Shown here: piece by piece, positions 10,516-23,954 of the stretch
Numbering within the stretch: the stretch's first letter is position 1
Layout of the letters: the number at the start of each line of letters is the position of its first letter
Assembly: GCF_029227915.1 (NCBI RefSeq)
Contig: NC_079875.1
Span: forward strand, 3,224,001 to 3,288,000
Direction of reading: 5' to 3'
DNA from: Hydractinia symbiolongicarpus
Lineage: Eukaryota; Cnidaria; Hydrozoa; Anthoathecata; Hydractiniidae
Length of the DNA stretch: 64,000 bases
Position numbers and translations under genes: made by a program
The notes under the pieces: model-generated
Database searches by the model: none
Told to the model about the DNA's origin: nothing
What the model saw: only the letters and a program-made list of their open reading frames with translations

Positions 10516-12577
10516 GTTTTTTAAATGTTTTTCCTTCAACTGAAGTAACCGAAACTTTTTTCTCATTTTTGTCACCTTATAACCATTGTATTTTTGCGCC
10601 GGGCCTTTTCTATTTTCAAGTGCTGCTAAAAAGTTATTAAATGACAATACTTTCAGTTATTATAAAAATCTTATATGCTCATTTTATGTCTAAATATAAA
10701 CAGATAAAGAGAAGAACCAAGACGTATCAAGAAAGACTCACAAAGAAATTAAGTATATATCACAGCCGGGGAATAATATTTTAAACAAAAAACTACTTTT
10801 ATTTTAAACATTTTGTTGACATTTTTCGGTTCTTTTAAGCCACCTTCAAAATAAAATGCAATGTTGAAAACTATATATTTATAGAAGACTAAAAATGTCG
10901 TAATAGACAAACAGTTACTCAATAGATCTAATTAGTTTAATAAAGTTGAAAGATAAAAAATAGACCAAAGAAATATATGTTGTTTATAATTCCAGCTATA
11001 ATGATAAGACACCTCAGAACAAAAGGAAACTCAAACAACTTAAAACACCTTCATTCTGTCACAGTATGTTTTACTAACTTTTAAACTAATTATTTTATAA
11101 TAATTAACGTGACTAATATTCGATTTGATTTAAGGATCAAATAAGCACTCCACATTCAATATCAAACAGAATTACACGCCTTAAGGACACAACTGATCAG
11201 GTCATTATCAATCTAATTGGAGTATCTTTATTCCCTGTGCACTTTTGTTTTGATAATTATTCTCCACATTTTCTTTTTCCTTTTGTTTTTTCCGTATACA
11301 AGTAAAGCTACTTTGTGCATCGCTATAGTAGCCGTATCCAAGCGAACTGCACTTCTTAATGACTACGCTTATACTCATCCCTCTTGATCGGGGGTGTTTC
11401 TATTTTTTTCTTTCAACTTGCGGATATTAAACTAAATCGATTGATTGAGTAACTATTTGTTAATTGCGACATTTTTATTGCTGCAAATGTATAGTTTTAA
11501 ATATTGTATTTTATTCTGAAGGTGTATTATAAGAATTGAAACATTTATACGAGAAGATTTTTTTGTGAATTTAGCGGATTTTATTTACCATTTTGTGAAA
11601 TTTAATTTTTGCGAAATATTTCAGAGCGCTTTAATCGCGAAAATATGCTCTTGTAAACAATTTTTTCAACACACAATTTGCGAAAATGTATATTATTATT
11701 GTACCTTTGTGTTTGATTGGTTGTTTGATTTTGTGAGCCAATGAAATTGTGTAATCTAACTACAATTGCAGACAACTTCCGATAATTTAAAACCATTATA
11801 ACGTAAACAACCGGGTAGATCCTTTCTTTTTTTGACTTGCTTATTACTCATCTCCTGTATTGTCGCAAAAAGTAAGATTTCTGTGTAAACCACTTGACTT
11901 ATGATGGTCAGTAGCGATAACACGTGCACAAAATAACATATCAAAATATCAACAAAGATCAAAAATTATAACGAATTTTGCCAACAAATAAGCGCAAATT
12001 TTTTTTATTAATAGCTAATTTGAAATGAAAACAAAACATAGACACACTGGATGCGTACGGCAACAGAAAAGCATTGTGATTTTTTAAGACATAACTGACT
12101 CGACCATACTACTAAATAATCAAGTGAATTAAACGGACAATTAAAATCCAACTGTCCGGAAACTTTAAGTTTATCAAGAAGGCAAAATCTTTCTAACCAA
12201 TCAGGTAACTAATATATTTTTATTTCGCCCAGTTTAAATTAACGAGAGGGAAAATACAAATTCTTAGCACTGATTAAACAGCTTGTTTAGCAAACTTCAG
12301 ACTCCATACTTATCCCCTAAACACTTATTTTTTTTCATTAGAAACTTTTTCATCCTAGTTGCACTGTAGCAAACTCTTCTTAGTAGGTGGTGGGGGGGTG
12401 TAGCGATATACATCACTATAGCAAGCTTGTGTGTTGAGTTAACTACATTCGCAATAAATTAGGCTAACTAAGGTAAGAGTGATCGAATGAACGTCACAAG
12501 CGAAACAAATTTGGTGCTAATGGACCGGACAAGTAATATAATTGCCATCCTCTTCTATAAGCCACGGTAACACCTTT

Positions 12578-12581
<4 letters not shown>
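10516..12581. other. Non-coding stretch between receptor gene 2 and a LINE fragment
   Basis: AT-rich. The patch 11560-11720 has several gcgaaa/tttcgc words (gtgaaatttaatttttgcgaaa, atcgcgaaaatat) and may be an old palindromic MITE, but I could not define its ends. No gene. Confidence 0.35.
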
Positions 12582-12629
<48 letters not shown>

Positions 12630-12913
12630 TTTAAAGTGGCTAGCCCAGAAAATCACAAAAACCTATAGTTAGTGGATTGTTTCCACTGGGGGCTACTAGA
12701 ACAAAAAAGAAACAAAAAATGATAAACCTTAGACTGCCTAAGCTCAATCAAACATAGTAACATTTATAATCTGTGAAAATTGAAAAGAAAAAGAATAAAA
12801 AACAAAAATTAAAAAGTTAAAAAGTGATCTCTATTAGAATTTGCCAAATACATTAGAGATGGAAGTCTTAAACGAAAGCAGACTTCCATCACAGGTCACT
12901 TGGTCTGGAAGAT
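12582..12913 (-). mobile_element. 5'-truncated LINE copy (3' end only)
   Basis: This stretch is the reverse complement of the last part of the LINE at 46266-49666. It starts with the same (AAT)n tail (12582-12627), continues through the whole 3' untranslated region (gtggctagcccagaaaatc, then ccactgggggctactagaac) and ends inside the last codons of the reverse transcriptase frame at 12913 (cacttggtctggaagat). By eye only a few substitutions separate the copies, so the insertion is recent and truncated at its 5' end, as expected from target-primed reverse transcription. No target-site duplication was found. Confidence 0.9.
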
Positions 12914-15900
12914 TAGTCACAGGTTTAGTTTAAATGTCGAAATAGTGAATTTAAGGACTATTTTTAGTATAAGATGACTGAGAAGTCCAAGCATAACAAA
13001 TATACCAACTATGTTTAATCTATAATATTATCCTCCTCATTGCCACATCCCTTTTACGGTAAAATAAGAAATTATAGTGTATTATCCGTATTTTTTCTGT
13101 TTCAAATAGATGCGTGCAGCTCTGTGTCCCCCACAGAGTAATTTGTTGATCTTATGCTTGTTAGAAGCAAACAAGAATGCATTAAATACTGATGCGGGAA
13201 ATATATGTAGCTAGGACGAGCGAATTGCTGCAGATGTTTTTACAGGCTGACGACTAATTTATTGTACATTAGACCATAAAACTCTCTGATTTTTTCGGCC
13301 ATGTTTTCAACACTGCACTTCAATCTTGCTCAATATTTTCTTTTACTTTGTATATATATTCAGCTGCGTTATAAGTACCAATAATGTTTTTGTTAAAAGT
13401 TGTGCAATCAAAAAAGAAAGAAAAAAACACTAAAAGTGCAATTAAAAATATTTTTACAGTGCATAAGATTAAAAAGCTTATGCAAGCAACAAAAAACTAA
13501 GCAATACAGTATAATTAAAATTTAATTACGACGTTTTTTGCACAATCCTAAAAAATAAACGAGACAATAACAAACATTTTTATGACTTCTGTTACACTAA
13601 ATTTTAAGTAGCTACAATATATGTCTAAAAAGGGACTGGGATTGAATATTAGCATTATCTATAAATCTGAGGAATTCATTTAAATCGGAAATCACGTAAT
13701 TAACTTTGCAGGTTTTGTAATTATGAACATAAAGGTTATCATTCAGGTACATCGTTGCTAAGAGGATGGTGAGTTCGAAATCTTATGTTGTTAGAAATAC
13801 TTTTATTATTTAATAGAATCACATTTGTTTATGTATCAAAATCTTACGATATCCACTGCTTTTCCTGAGATTGATAAATAAAGTATCTTATATGCTTTCA
13901 TATAACTTGGTATGCGGTTGATTTGATAGAAATTCTAATTTTTTATGACTATCCTTTTAAACTTTTATAAACAAATCAAAAGTTCCTAAGCCCTTCTCTG
14001 GCTTTTTTTCTGAACTGGCTTTAAAAATATAATATTTAGTAAGTTCTACAATTTTCTTACTTTTTAAACTTTACTGACAAAGTTACGTTTAAAATGATGC
14101 ATGAATATGCATGAAGAAAGAAACAGATGGACATTTTGTTCGAATTGAAGTTTGCGTATAAGTGTGTAGCTGAATTTCTTTGTGGCTATCATTTGGTATA
14201 GTGTTACCATATGTTCCTTCTTAAGTTTCATCAGTTGTTTTAAGAACATAATTTATAAAAAAAATCAAAAAAATTCTTGTGGACGCAAGAAATTTTATTA
14301 TTCTTTATCATTACAGTATGGAAAAGCGTTCTGGTTCGCAATACATAACTAATAAACTCTAAACACCTTCTCTATCCTACCTTTTTTCAGCACATACAAT
14401 AGGACGAATTACAAATGTAAAAATAGGAAACTTTTAGCGCTTAAAAGCCTACTAAGTTACGCATAAAAAAATCGTTTCAATCTTTTCTTTTTAAAATGCG
14501 CTTTATCTCCATATCTACAATCCTAATAAGTTGCGTGTAATTCTTTGCGTGTTTAAATCTGCTATTCATGACACTTTTATATAACCTTCTGTAAATACTT
14601 CCTCCCATTCTTAATTTGTGTAAAGTAAATACACGCTTTCTTAATGAGAACCTGGAGTTGGCTGTTTTTATTTCTCGAGCCTGTTTCAATATGGTTTGTT
14701 TCTTGCTTGTTCTTAGTTAGAACACTTAATTTCAGAATTTAGCCTAATTTTGTTCTCATTTATGGAATGTTCTTCTCAAATCTCTTTGAAATTGTGATGT
14801 TCAGATAGAAATAGGTGTTATTTGTTGTTAATGAACCTATAACTGTGTTCATTAACAATCGAGTCATAAAAGAGAAACAACCACAAGCAATCGTTAGCAA
14901 GACAGTATTAAAAGGGATATACATCCTGATTGTTTTTATTTTATAGCAAGATTCAAACTGTAGGGGCTCTTAGTTGATTTTGAGCATAAAGCTGCTCTTA
15001 TTTTGTTCTTATATTGTGAGAAATTTTGACGTCCGTTTGCTTAAGAAGTTGTTGTTATAAAAAAATTCGTGTAATACGCTCAGAAAAACGCAAACACATC
15101 CACATTTAAAGTTTAGGTTCATGAATGTGAAGGTACTGCAGGGTTCATATATTTTTTTATTATTTTGTTTTTCCATACTATAGTAACAGAGTAACTAAGC
15201 CTTCGTATATTGAATAAAATCAATCGTTGAGAAAGCTTTTTGTTTGTTTATTGATTAACGTGCTATCCAGCGTACTTACATAAAATCAATTAATTAGTAA
15301 TTATGCAAGCATAATTAATATAATCAATATTCTCTATTACAAGATTTTTAAATTTTAGAAATTTAAATTAGCAAAAATGGTGTGGTATCTCAGATCTGTA
15401 TTTAATTTTATGAAAAATGTCAGTTTTTTTGTTGGAAGGGCGTGGGACATTACTTCTTAGGAAAAATCTGTCGGGTGTGGTGGAACGTTAAAGAAGCACT
15501 GCTTGCAGTCTCACGATTTTAGCAACTTAAAAAAAGTTAACGCAGGGACCCACAAAGGTCAAGGAAACGAGAAAACAGGTAATGCTAACGTCAGCAAGAA
15601 TTAACACAGTTTGAATTTTTCAAACTAAATCAATAGTCTAAAAACAGGAGTCGTAAGTGCGTTGTGGATTTGGCCAGTCAACTTTGCGGAGTTCAACATG
15701 TGTGCATCTAAAATAAAAAAGTCGTAAATCATTGCTTGTGTGTATGACCTTTGAAAATAAAAATTTTTGAAATTTTTTAATAATGTTTTTTAAACAGGAT
15801 TGCGGTCAAAATTGTTTATTATTTTTGACGGTATTCAATACCAGAGACTTTCATAATGGGCTTTATAACAAAACAAATTCTATGAACTGTGGACAAGTCC

Positions 15901-16865
15901 AAAATATTTGTCCAACTCGACATAAATTGGAGTGTATATAAAATAACTGTCATGTTTTATACTATAAGTTATAATATTTTCAGTAAAATTTCTTAATAAC
16001 AAGTTTCTTTCGGTCCCATTATATAGTATATTTTTATTTTTTGGGTGGTCTAATATGAAGGTTCTTATAAATTATTTTCCTATTGACAAAAAACCTGCGA
16101 CAGTTGGCGAGGTGTGTCTTAATACTTAATAAAAATAGGTTTGTCTTGCTAAACGTTATAACATAAATCTTAAAGAATATTTTTTTACGTTGTTTCATCT
16201 CTACGACAACCATTTAAATGCTCTCAAGTATTGTTTATTCTTTTGTAAGATTGTTTTCTTGCGCCATCTTGATAATAGTCAATCAAAAGTGTGCAAATAA
16301 GTATGAGAAAGAAAATAAATATATACTTTTATATTCTACGAATGTGCAAAGCTGTGTAAGAAGTTTTATTAAAAAAGAAAACTTGGGTGTTTTGTTAAAA
16401 TCTAACACATCACTTGTGGAATATGTGTGTCAAAGAAAAGGTAAAAGATTTCATACTAATGTTAAAGTCTATGTGCTAACTCAGACTGTATAAAGAGAGT
16501 ATAGGTTGTGTAAGGTAGCAGATAGCCCCGTATCGCTAAACCGTCCAAAACTTGCATTGTCAGTTGTATGAAAATAAAAATTGTGGGCCAACCCACCTGC
16601 TATTAAATTTAGTGCGTTTGATTATATCTATAGTTGCCATACTTTCACCTAAATCAAACTTTTTTGGCGTGCTCCAAGTTCTCAAATATTTTCTCTTCAT
16701 TTGTGCGGCTTCTGTAACTCTAATAGAAGTTTTAAATGAGTCAGAAGCTTTTCTTCCTACTTTTTTCTGAATGCTGTGATAGCAAGAACCTTGATAAATA
16801 AAAACACATTTACTAAAGAACACAACGAACATTCGTTACAAATTCCAATTGGCTAATGGAATCGT
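12914..16865. other. Gene-poor AT-rich stretch
   Basis: About 4 kb with no recognisable gene, exon pair or clear repeat. Minus-strand frames at 14064-14249 and 14477-14689 and a plus-strand 91-codon frame at 16218-16493 have no features that I can identify. Long A/T runs are frequent. Confidence 0.4.
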
Positions 16866-17200
16866 ACCGCTACTTGTCGTTTAGCTATACTTAGTGCCGC
16901 TATTTACCGTTTTCTTGCTTATTTTGCGTGTTGCTATTTGTCTTTATGCTATGTATCGTGTTGCTATTTGTCTTTATGCTATGCATCGTGTCGCTATTTG
17001 TCATTACATTAAATATCGTGTTGCTATTTTTCTTTACGTTCTGCATCGTGTTGCTATTTGTCATTGCACTATGTATTGTGCTATTATTTCTCGTTATGTC
17101 ATGTATCGTGTTGCTATTTGTGATTACACTAAATATCGTGTCGCTATTTGTCTTTACGTTATGTATCGTGTCGCTATTTGTCGCTTCTCTATTTACGGCG
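16866..17200 (+). repeat. 30-bp minisatellite (ttgctatttg-tctttatgct-atgtatcgtg)
   Basis: About nine good units plus diverged units at the left edge. Because the unit is a multiple of three, two overlapping frames stay open (118 and 97 codons), giving 10-residue hydrophobic repeats such as VLLFVFMLCI. There is no supporting start, splice or polyadenylation signal, so coding is not claimed. Confidence 0.85.
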
Positions 17201-17250
17201 TTATGCTTCTTATTATTATAGGATTTATATTGTTTATATTCATTATTTGA

Positions 17251-19808
17251 TAGCTATTATGTACTTATTCTTTCAATAAAAACACCATTTAAAACAACGG
17301 AAATAAAGCTTGAGGCTGCCTTAGAATGATTTAAATTGTTTTTCCTTATTTGCGGATGTAATCCGTTCTTGCATGTTGTCAAATTGCTCAACAGGTTGTG
17401 TTGGTCCAGGGTTGGTAAAAAAAACCATCTCCTAAATACTGAAAAAGTGAGCGCATATAAAGCAGTAGTCCTCCTTTGTCACTTCTCATTTCTCCATGTT
17501 CATATTTCCTCCGAATCACAATTAACAACACAGTTTCCATGGCAACTCCCTAAATAAGTTTTAAAAACATTTTTATGAATAGTTACTAAACAAGACAAAT
17601 ATTAAAATTAACCAAGCTAGAGTGGAGTTATAACGAAAGAATTCATTTGGCGATGAAGCACAGCCACCCCCCACTGACACCCACCCATACCCACACCCAC
17701 GAATTTCCCTTATCCCAACCAACCCAGTATGCATGGAATCAAAGCCGCTCAAACTAACAAATGTCTTACGCTTTAACTTCGATTTGCGGACTTGTAATTG
17801 ATAAGATCGAAGGGGAATGCCAACTTTTTATTGCATTACGACTAACATATTTAAAATACCTCCTTAAGCTTTATATTATTTTAGTGTACATTCGCTTTGC
17901 ATTCCTTTCTTTTCCACCCATATGAGTTTTTAATCCGTATAATTAATTAATCTTATTTTATTGCAAAGAGAGTTGATCAGTAGAATTTGTTTACATATGG
18001 TATGGAATCGCGTTGTACAGTTTGTCTACAGAATCGCCACACACTAAAAGTTTGTGAATAGTGGTTTGAGTTTCCTCACCTTAAATCGAACTACGTTTTC
18101 GTGTAATTTTTATTTAACAACCTATTCGTAACTATATTTCTTGTTTTAGTAATGTTTGAATTTCTGTGATGTTATGTTTTTTTGCTGTTAACTGTAATGA
18201 GTTGGCACATTATACTAGAATAATTTTAGGAATAGCGTTGTATTGATTCTGTCATTATTTTTTAATTGGTAATACTAAGAATCAAAATGCTTGTTTTAAG
18301 ACGATAACGTAAGGAATATCTGTATGAGATTTTTTAAGATTTAGGTGGTTAAAAAATCACTGTTTTTTAAGATTTTTAATGTAACGAGGCTTGAAAGAGC
18401 TTACACGTGTATAATATTTAACTTTTTGCGCAGAAATTACTTAGCGAGTTTGATGTCCATTCTATTTGCCAAAGGATCAAAATTGCATATACCGTGGTTT
18501 CGTCAACGAATTTACGTAATCAAAGTTTGCTGCTTTGGACATTTTAGTGCGTTAAACCACGGACATACATATTCTCGATAATTTACTTATAAAATTTGCT
18601 CATTAACTCTCACTTTCGCTTTTTTGAACTGTTTCGGCCGTCGTTTTTGAGCTTGCGTTTGAGAGCGATGATTTTATGTGACTATTATGTTAGAAATGAG
18701 GAAAAATAAATGGAACCAAATATTGAAATTGTAAAAGTAGAATATCACTGCAAACAAGTCCAGAACTGACCATAGCATTTGTAATCACGTAAAATACAAA
18801 AAAACAGTTGAAATTTGAAGCACTCTAAGCACTAAAAAACGATTTAATAAAAAGAGATTTTTCTTCTTTTGTATATTTTCAGCCTTTAATGTTCTTATTT
18901 CTATTCTCAAAATTAGGAAAACATAAGGTCAAATTTAAGGATGCATGATTTATTTGGATTGGAAGAAAGAAATGTTGAAATTTGTTGAAGCTGTTCTAAA
19001 ATTCAAATAATCTATGAAATAACTTAGGCTGAGAATGTTCTTAATTTTGTGCTAAATATTAACTTTAACGTTCTTATAAACTAGGTTTTTAAAAAAGAAA
19101 GTTTATACGAACAAAATGGTACCATCTTTGTTTTGAATTAAATTTATTGTAACCATGGAGACATGATACTGAAATATAAGCCAAAAAACTCCATGTAATC
19201 GTTGTCATAGCAAACCAACATCTACCGTACTAAAAGTCGCATATCGATTTAAAAGAACTACCCAGCTAAGATCCTATAACTTTTAAAAAACTTTACTTCC
19301 TGCAAAGTATGACCTATGTTGTGATTCCTCTTCGCCCTCCTACTTAGATCATATTTTTTCCACAGCTTTGGTCTAGATAGAAGTTTACATCACGCTCGCT
19401 TTGCACCTTTCGTTCCAGCATTGGCGAAAAAACAGCAAAATAATTTACAAATAAAGTTGGGGTCAAGGCAATAAAATTATTTTTACATTATTCGAAATAT
19501 ATATAAGCTTGGGTTTTTCATAAGTAGGTTAGTTTACACGCTCTGCAGGATAAAGTACACTTCAAACATCAACGATGAAGAACAAAATATTTTACTCTCC
19601 CTCGCTGTGGTTATCTTTGTTTTTCTTCCTCTTGTATAAATAATTTACTCACTGCTGAACTCTCTTTAATTGAAAAAAGAACAAATGAAAATTTATGAAT
19701 AATTTTTTGTCAAGAGAAGACATGTGTTGAGTTTGAAGTAAAGGTTAACATGAAAGTTTATAAGAAATAAATTTTGTTATAAGTTATATACAACATAGTG
19801 AAATAACG
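17251..19808. other. Non-coding stretch upstream of the zinc-finger gene
   Basis: AT-rich apart from a C-rich patch at about 17650-17720 (cacccaccc words). Frames at 17336-17557 and 18345-18581 show nothing recognisable. The last few hundred bases are the presumed promoter and leader of the gene at 19809. Confidence 0.35.
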
Positions 19809-22800
19809 ATGCATGAAATAGATTCAGAATCTTCGAACAAAGAAAATGAACTGTCTGAAATTTCCAAACCGTTTGAGTTTCATGATTACTTTGAAATGAT
19901 GAAGACATCTCAAGATCTTCTACATAACTCAAAACCAAAAAAATCATATGATATTATAAATTCTGTATATCGTGTCTGCCCCAGACCGTCAACGCGGTAA
20001 GTTTAACTTTTTACCGGTGAACGCAATTTCGCGCTGTTTTTTATGATCACATGAAAAGAATCTTTTTTAGCCCGAGTGCAAGCTAAATGACTCGATTTTT
20101 AGTGATATCTTTGTTTTTTGATGGAGTATGGACGCTTTAGGGACTGTGCTTGCATGCAGTGACATTTTATGCTTCTTTGGATACGATTTTCGTAAAAAAA
20201 GGAGAAAAATTACTTTTGTATTTTATTGATGTAAAAAAAGGAGTTGTGGCACCTAACTACTTTCTGTCTTTCTTATGATCTTACAAATACAATTTTTTTA
20301 AAGATCAAGCTATAGAAAAACATAGGATTTCTTCACAACATGTTAAGAACATTCAAGCCTTTATCAATATTAAGAAGTATTGAAATGCTCCTTTAAAATT
20401 CCAAAATCACAAAATGAGAGGGCGATTAAGAATTTGTTGAGAACATGTTCAGGCTTTCTATATTGGGTAGGGGAAAGGTTGCTATATTGGGTCCAATAAT
20501 GTTAACACGAAATAATTCCTTTTACATTGATAAAAATAATATCTTTAATCGCGCAATATGGACACAATAAGATTAATGTTGAATTAATATAGCGCAATGT
20601 TGGACATCATAATAGAGATAGATTATTTATTTGTATGTAGGATAAGTGGTAGGAGTGACAGATGTTATCAACAAATTAACCGTGGCAAACTAGACTTTAG
20701 CCTACGTTCATGACTCCAACCTCGTCGCCAGGGCTTTTCTTTTCTTTTCGTTGTCTGAAATTATCAGAAAGAGAAGAAAAGCTCTGGAGACGAGGTTGTC
20801 CAGACCCCTTTCTTTCTCTTTCTGTCAATGATTATAAACTGATTGTTTTAGGTATATAAGATGAGTTTGATTCATAAAGTTAAACAACTTCATTCTGACT
20901 TAAGATAGTTACCTATTTTAGGACAACTTTGTTTCCAGTACTAGAAAAACTTAAAGTGCACTAGGTGTGAGGTTGCTCTATGAAGGTAAACAATTTACTT
21001 CTGGCTTAAGATTTTATTTCAAGATAACTACTTAAACAACTTCGTTAGCGCTAAGAAAACTTAAGATGCCCTGGGTAAAAAGTTGATTTATAAAATTAAA
21101 TGTTACATAAATAGTCCTTGAATAAATGTTTTTGTTTACTTAAGCATATTGTTTTAACCTCGTTTTCGCGTTATTTTTCTCCATCGAACTGTTACGGTAA
21201 TATTGCTAGGGACCAAGACCATGTATAAACTTTGAAGATAAATATAACTCCGGAATGATCTTCAAGTTTTATTAGATAGTGCGTCCACACTGTTCTGGTC
21301 CCAAATACTGGAGCATTGTCACTATGCAGTAAAAAGTAAAATAATTTAGCTTCTATTTCGTTCTGTCTTTATGTAAAAAGTCTGTCGCGCTACTTCTGAA
21401 TGAGAACTGTAATCCTATATTGAGTGAATTAGCCAGTAAGTTAATTAAAGTTAATTAACTTGGAATGAGGAATGTTTATTCCGTTGTGTATGTGTTTTAC
21501 TCTGAGTAGTGTACTCCGAAGCACAGTTTGAAAAGGAAAAAGATTGGTAGTAAATGCCGGTAACCGAAGAAAAGCTGGTTTTTATAAAGTTTGAATTCGG
21601 GCGCCAAGGTTTAACGTAAACAAAAATGAATGAATGATTTTTTTAGTATTTATATAAATGTTTCACAACTGTATACAATCTTTTTATACTTTAGAAATAA
21701 GAAAGCCATGGCGTCTCCCGCAAAGGCTTCCACCTGTTTCATTTGTGGTAACGAATTTCCGCATGCTGAACTGTCAGCACACGAAAAATCATGTTTAGAA
21801 AACATACAAAAAACCGATATTCAGTACACTCGCCAGAATACCGAAAGTTCGGAGACTTCCTTACCACATACTTTTGACTCGTCAAATTTATCAAACCATT
21901 CGGCGTCAAGTAGTGACAGTTATGAAAAAAAGTTCGTCAGATGTTATATTTGCGGAACTGACGTTCCCACATATTTGACGGCGATTCATGAAAAGAATTG
22001 CAAAAAGAGCTGGGAAACAGGTTTGTTTAACTCCATCTGTGCATCGACAAAAAAATCAACCTCGCTTTCTCGAGGAACAAGTCGGACAGACTTACGACAT
22101 GATTCGTCTACCAGTGGGATGAAAAAATCTAAATCCAGTTCGAACATTGCAAAAAGTCCGACAACCGATAAAGTATTCTTTGATGATGATATTACATCAC
22201 CCAAACCAAAGGGGATGTCATCGTTGAAGTCAAAATCGTTTTCCAATCTTTCCAAAACAAAACCAAAAGAGAAAAAACCCTTTGTAACAGGGGTCCGAAA
22301 TACCGACTGGAATAAAACAAAGTCTTTGCAAGACATCCGGAGTGATAGGCCGGCACAAAAGAAGTCCGGACCGGGTCAGTATGTGTTATGCAATTTTTGC
22401 GGTAAACTGTATTCCATGCATTCTATAGGAATTCACGAACGTCAATGCGAAAAAACTCGAAGCCTTCAAAAAAATGCAGGAACTGGATCTGATTATAAAA
22501 TTAAAAGCAAATCGATGGTTGATCTATCAGGTATAAAAAAAGGAGCACCATTAACTCGACCTTTAACTCGCAACACAACTCGACCAAGTACGGCTACGTC
22601 TACTAGAAAGACTGAGCATAAGAATTCTCCGAAACAGAGACCGTCTACTTCACATCCACTGACTCGTGTTACTCGTATAATCGGAGTTTCTACGAACACC
22701 GGAAACAAAACACGTTCCCCTGATAAAAGTGAATCTAAAACAACTTCACTTAAAAATGTCAATGTTAAACCCACGGAGGAGAGTGGAGAGCAACATAAAG

Positions 22801-23651
22801 ATGTTCAAAAAAAGATTAGTAAGAATAGTGAAGATTTAAAAATTTCGAACGGAATTAAACAGGAGGAGAAAAAAACTGCTTCCCCTGGTCTACAAAAGTG
22901 TTATTTATGTGGACAATTGTACGGTACACGATCATTGCCTATACATGAAAAACAATGTTTAAAAAAATGGGAAAGAGAAAAGAAAGGAGAGAAAGTTAAA
23001 GAGATGAATTCAAAGAAACAAAAAGAAATAAAAGTCATTCCATTTGGAAGATCAAAATCTTCTCAGCATTCCCAAGAAACCAGCCCGGAGACCTCATTAT
23101 GCCCTGACGACCAAGCTATATTTACACCAACCACTATATTAGAATCACAAGTGGTTGTAGAATCAAAAGCCTCTTCCGCCACCAACGAAACTTTGACTGA
23201 ACAACCGGTAGACGAACAAAAAGAAATTGTTATAAACGGCACTCACAATTCCGAAATTTCGTTAAATGAAAGCAATATCTCGTCAGACGATGTAGATGAT
23301 TTTGTTCAACCATTAAATTCTCCTAACAAATTTGTTATTTGTGTGTATTGTGGGCGTAACTATGGGCAACATTCGATTCACATTCACGAGAAAAGTTGCC
23401 GAGACCGAAAACTGCTCGAAGAAGAGGCTCAAAATCGAATCGAGGCAAAATTAAAGGCATACAAGAAACTTTCAGCGCTAAAATCAAGTAAAAGCTTGGG
23501 AGATATTACGTCGGATAATTTGTCGTATCTTAATGGCAACGTTGCTAATGGCGACGCCGTCGATTTGGTAAAATGTGACGAATGCAATCGTAATTTTTTA
23601 TCTGTAGATATCGAAAAACATCGCGTTAGTTGTAGCGTATTTGTTTTTTAA
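19809..23651 (+). CDS. C2HC zinc-finger protein resembling ZNF474/ZC2HC1 (two coding exons)
   Basis: Proposed join: exon 1 at 19809-19996 (first ATG after an in-frame stop at 19761, donor GTAAGT) and exon 2 at 21695-23651 (acceptor tttatactttag). The phases fit and the joined frame stays open. If exon 1 is not used, the ATG at 21708 with good context gives 647 residues. The protein carries six C-x2-C-x12-H-x3-C fingers. Counted from the 21708 ATG, they begin near residues 10 (CFICGNEF), 78 (CYICGTDV), 227 (CNFCGKLY), 397 (CYLCGQLY), 544 (CVYCGRNY) and 622 (CDECNRNF). The linkers are Ser/Thr/Lys-rich and disordered. HEKQCLKKW after finger 4 is typical of the ZNF474 family; vertebrate members are testis- or cilia-linked, but the function here is inferred only from that. 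A polyadenylation signal lies at 23949. Confidence 0.8.
20717..20799. mobile_element. MITE-like palindrome, AACCTCG...CGAGGTT family, copy 2
   Basis: It begins caacctcgtcgccagggctt and ends aagctctggagacgaggttg, an 83-bp near-perfect palindrome with a loop around 20755. It sits in the intron of the zinc-finger gene. Confidence 0.75.
20868..21105 (+). repeat. Diverged tandem duplication in the intron
   Basis: Two units of roughly 115-120 bp share a common order of words: aaacaactt, then cttaagat, then actta-aacttcgtt/aactttgtt and aaaacttaa. They are too diverged to call unit ends precisely. Confidence 0.35.
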
Positions 23652-23948
23652 AGATTTATTTCAATGATTCAATATATTTTGAACGAAAACGTAGACAAGA
23701 AAGCCTGGGTACTAAGCTGCCAGACTTGTCTTTGTTTTTGTTTTTTTAACGTTAACCGAAGTACTAGATTGCTTTTAATGTTCAGGATTTGTTTTTATAT
23801 TCTTTTTAATGAAAAACTTGACAGTTTTTTTAAGTTGAATAAGTTTTAAAAAAGTAATCCGTAGTTCGTACCCACGACTTTTTACTAAAATTGCCACATT
23901 TAAAAAAACAACAACTGTAAACCAGGTTGTGTAGTTTATATTTTTTTG

Positions 23949-23954
23949 AATAAA
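23949..23954 (+). promoter_or_regulatory. Polyadenylation signal AATAAA
   Basis: AATAAA lies about 300 bases after the stop of the zinc-finger gene, the first canonical signal downstream of that stop. It is a plausible 3' end for that transcript. Confidence 0.45.

Noticed and set aside
16218-16493. 91-codon plus frame
   Set aside because: Unremarkable composition and no exon borders or homology that I can recognise.
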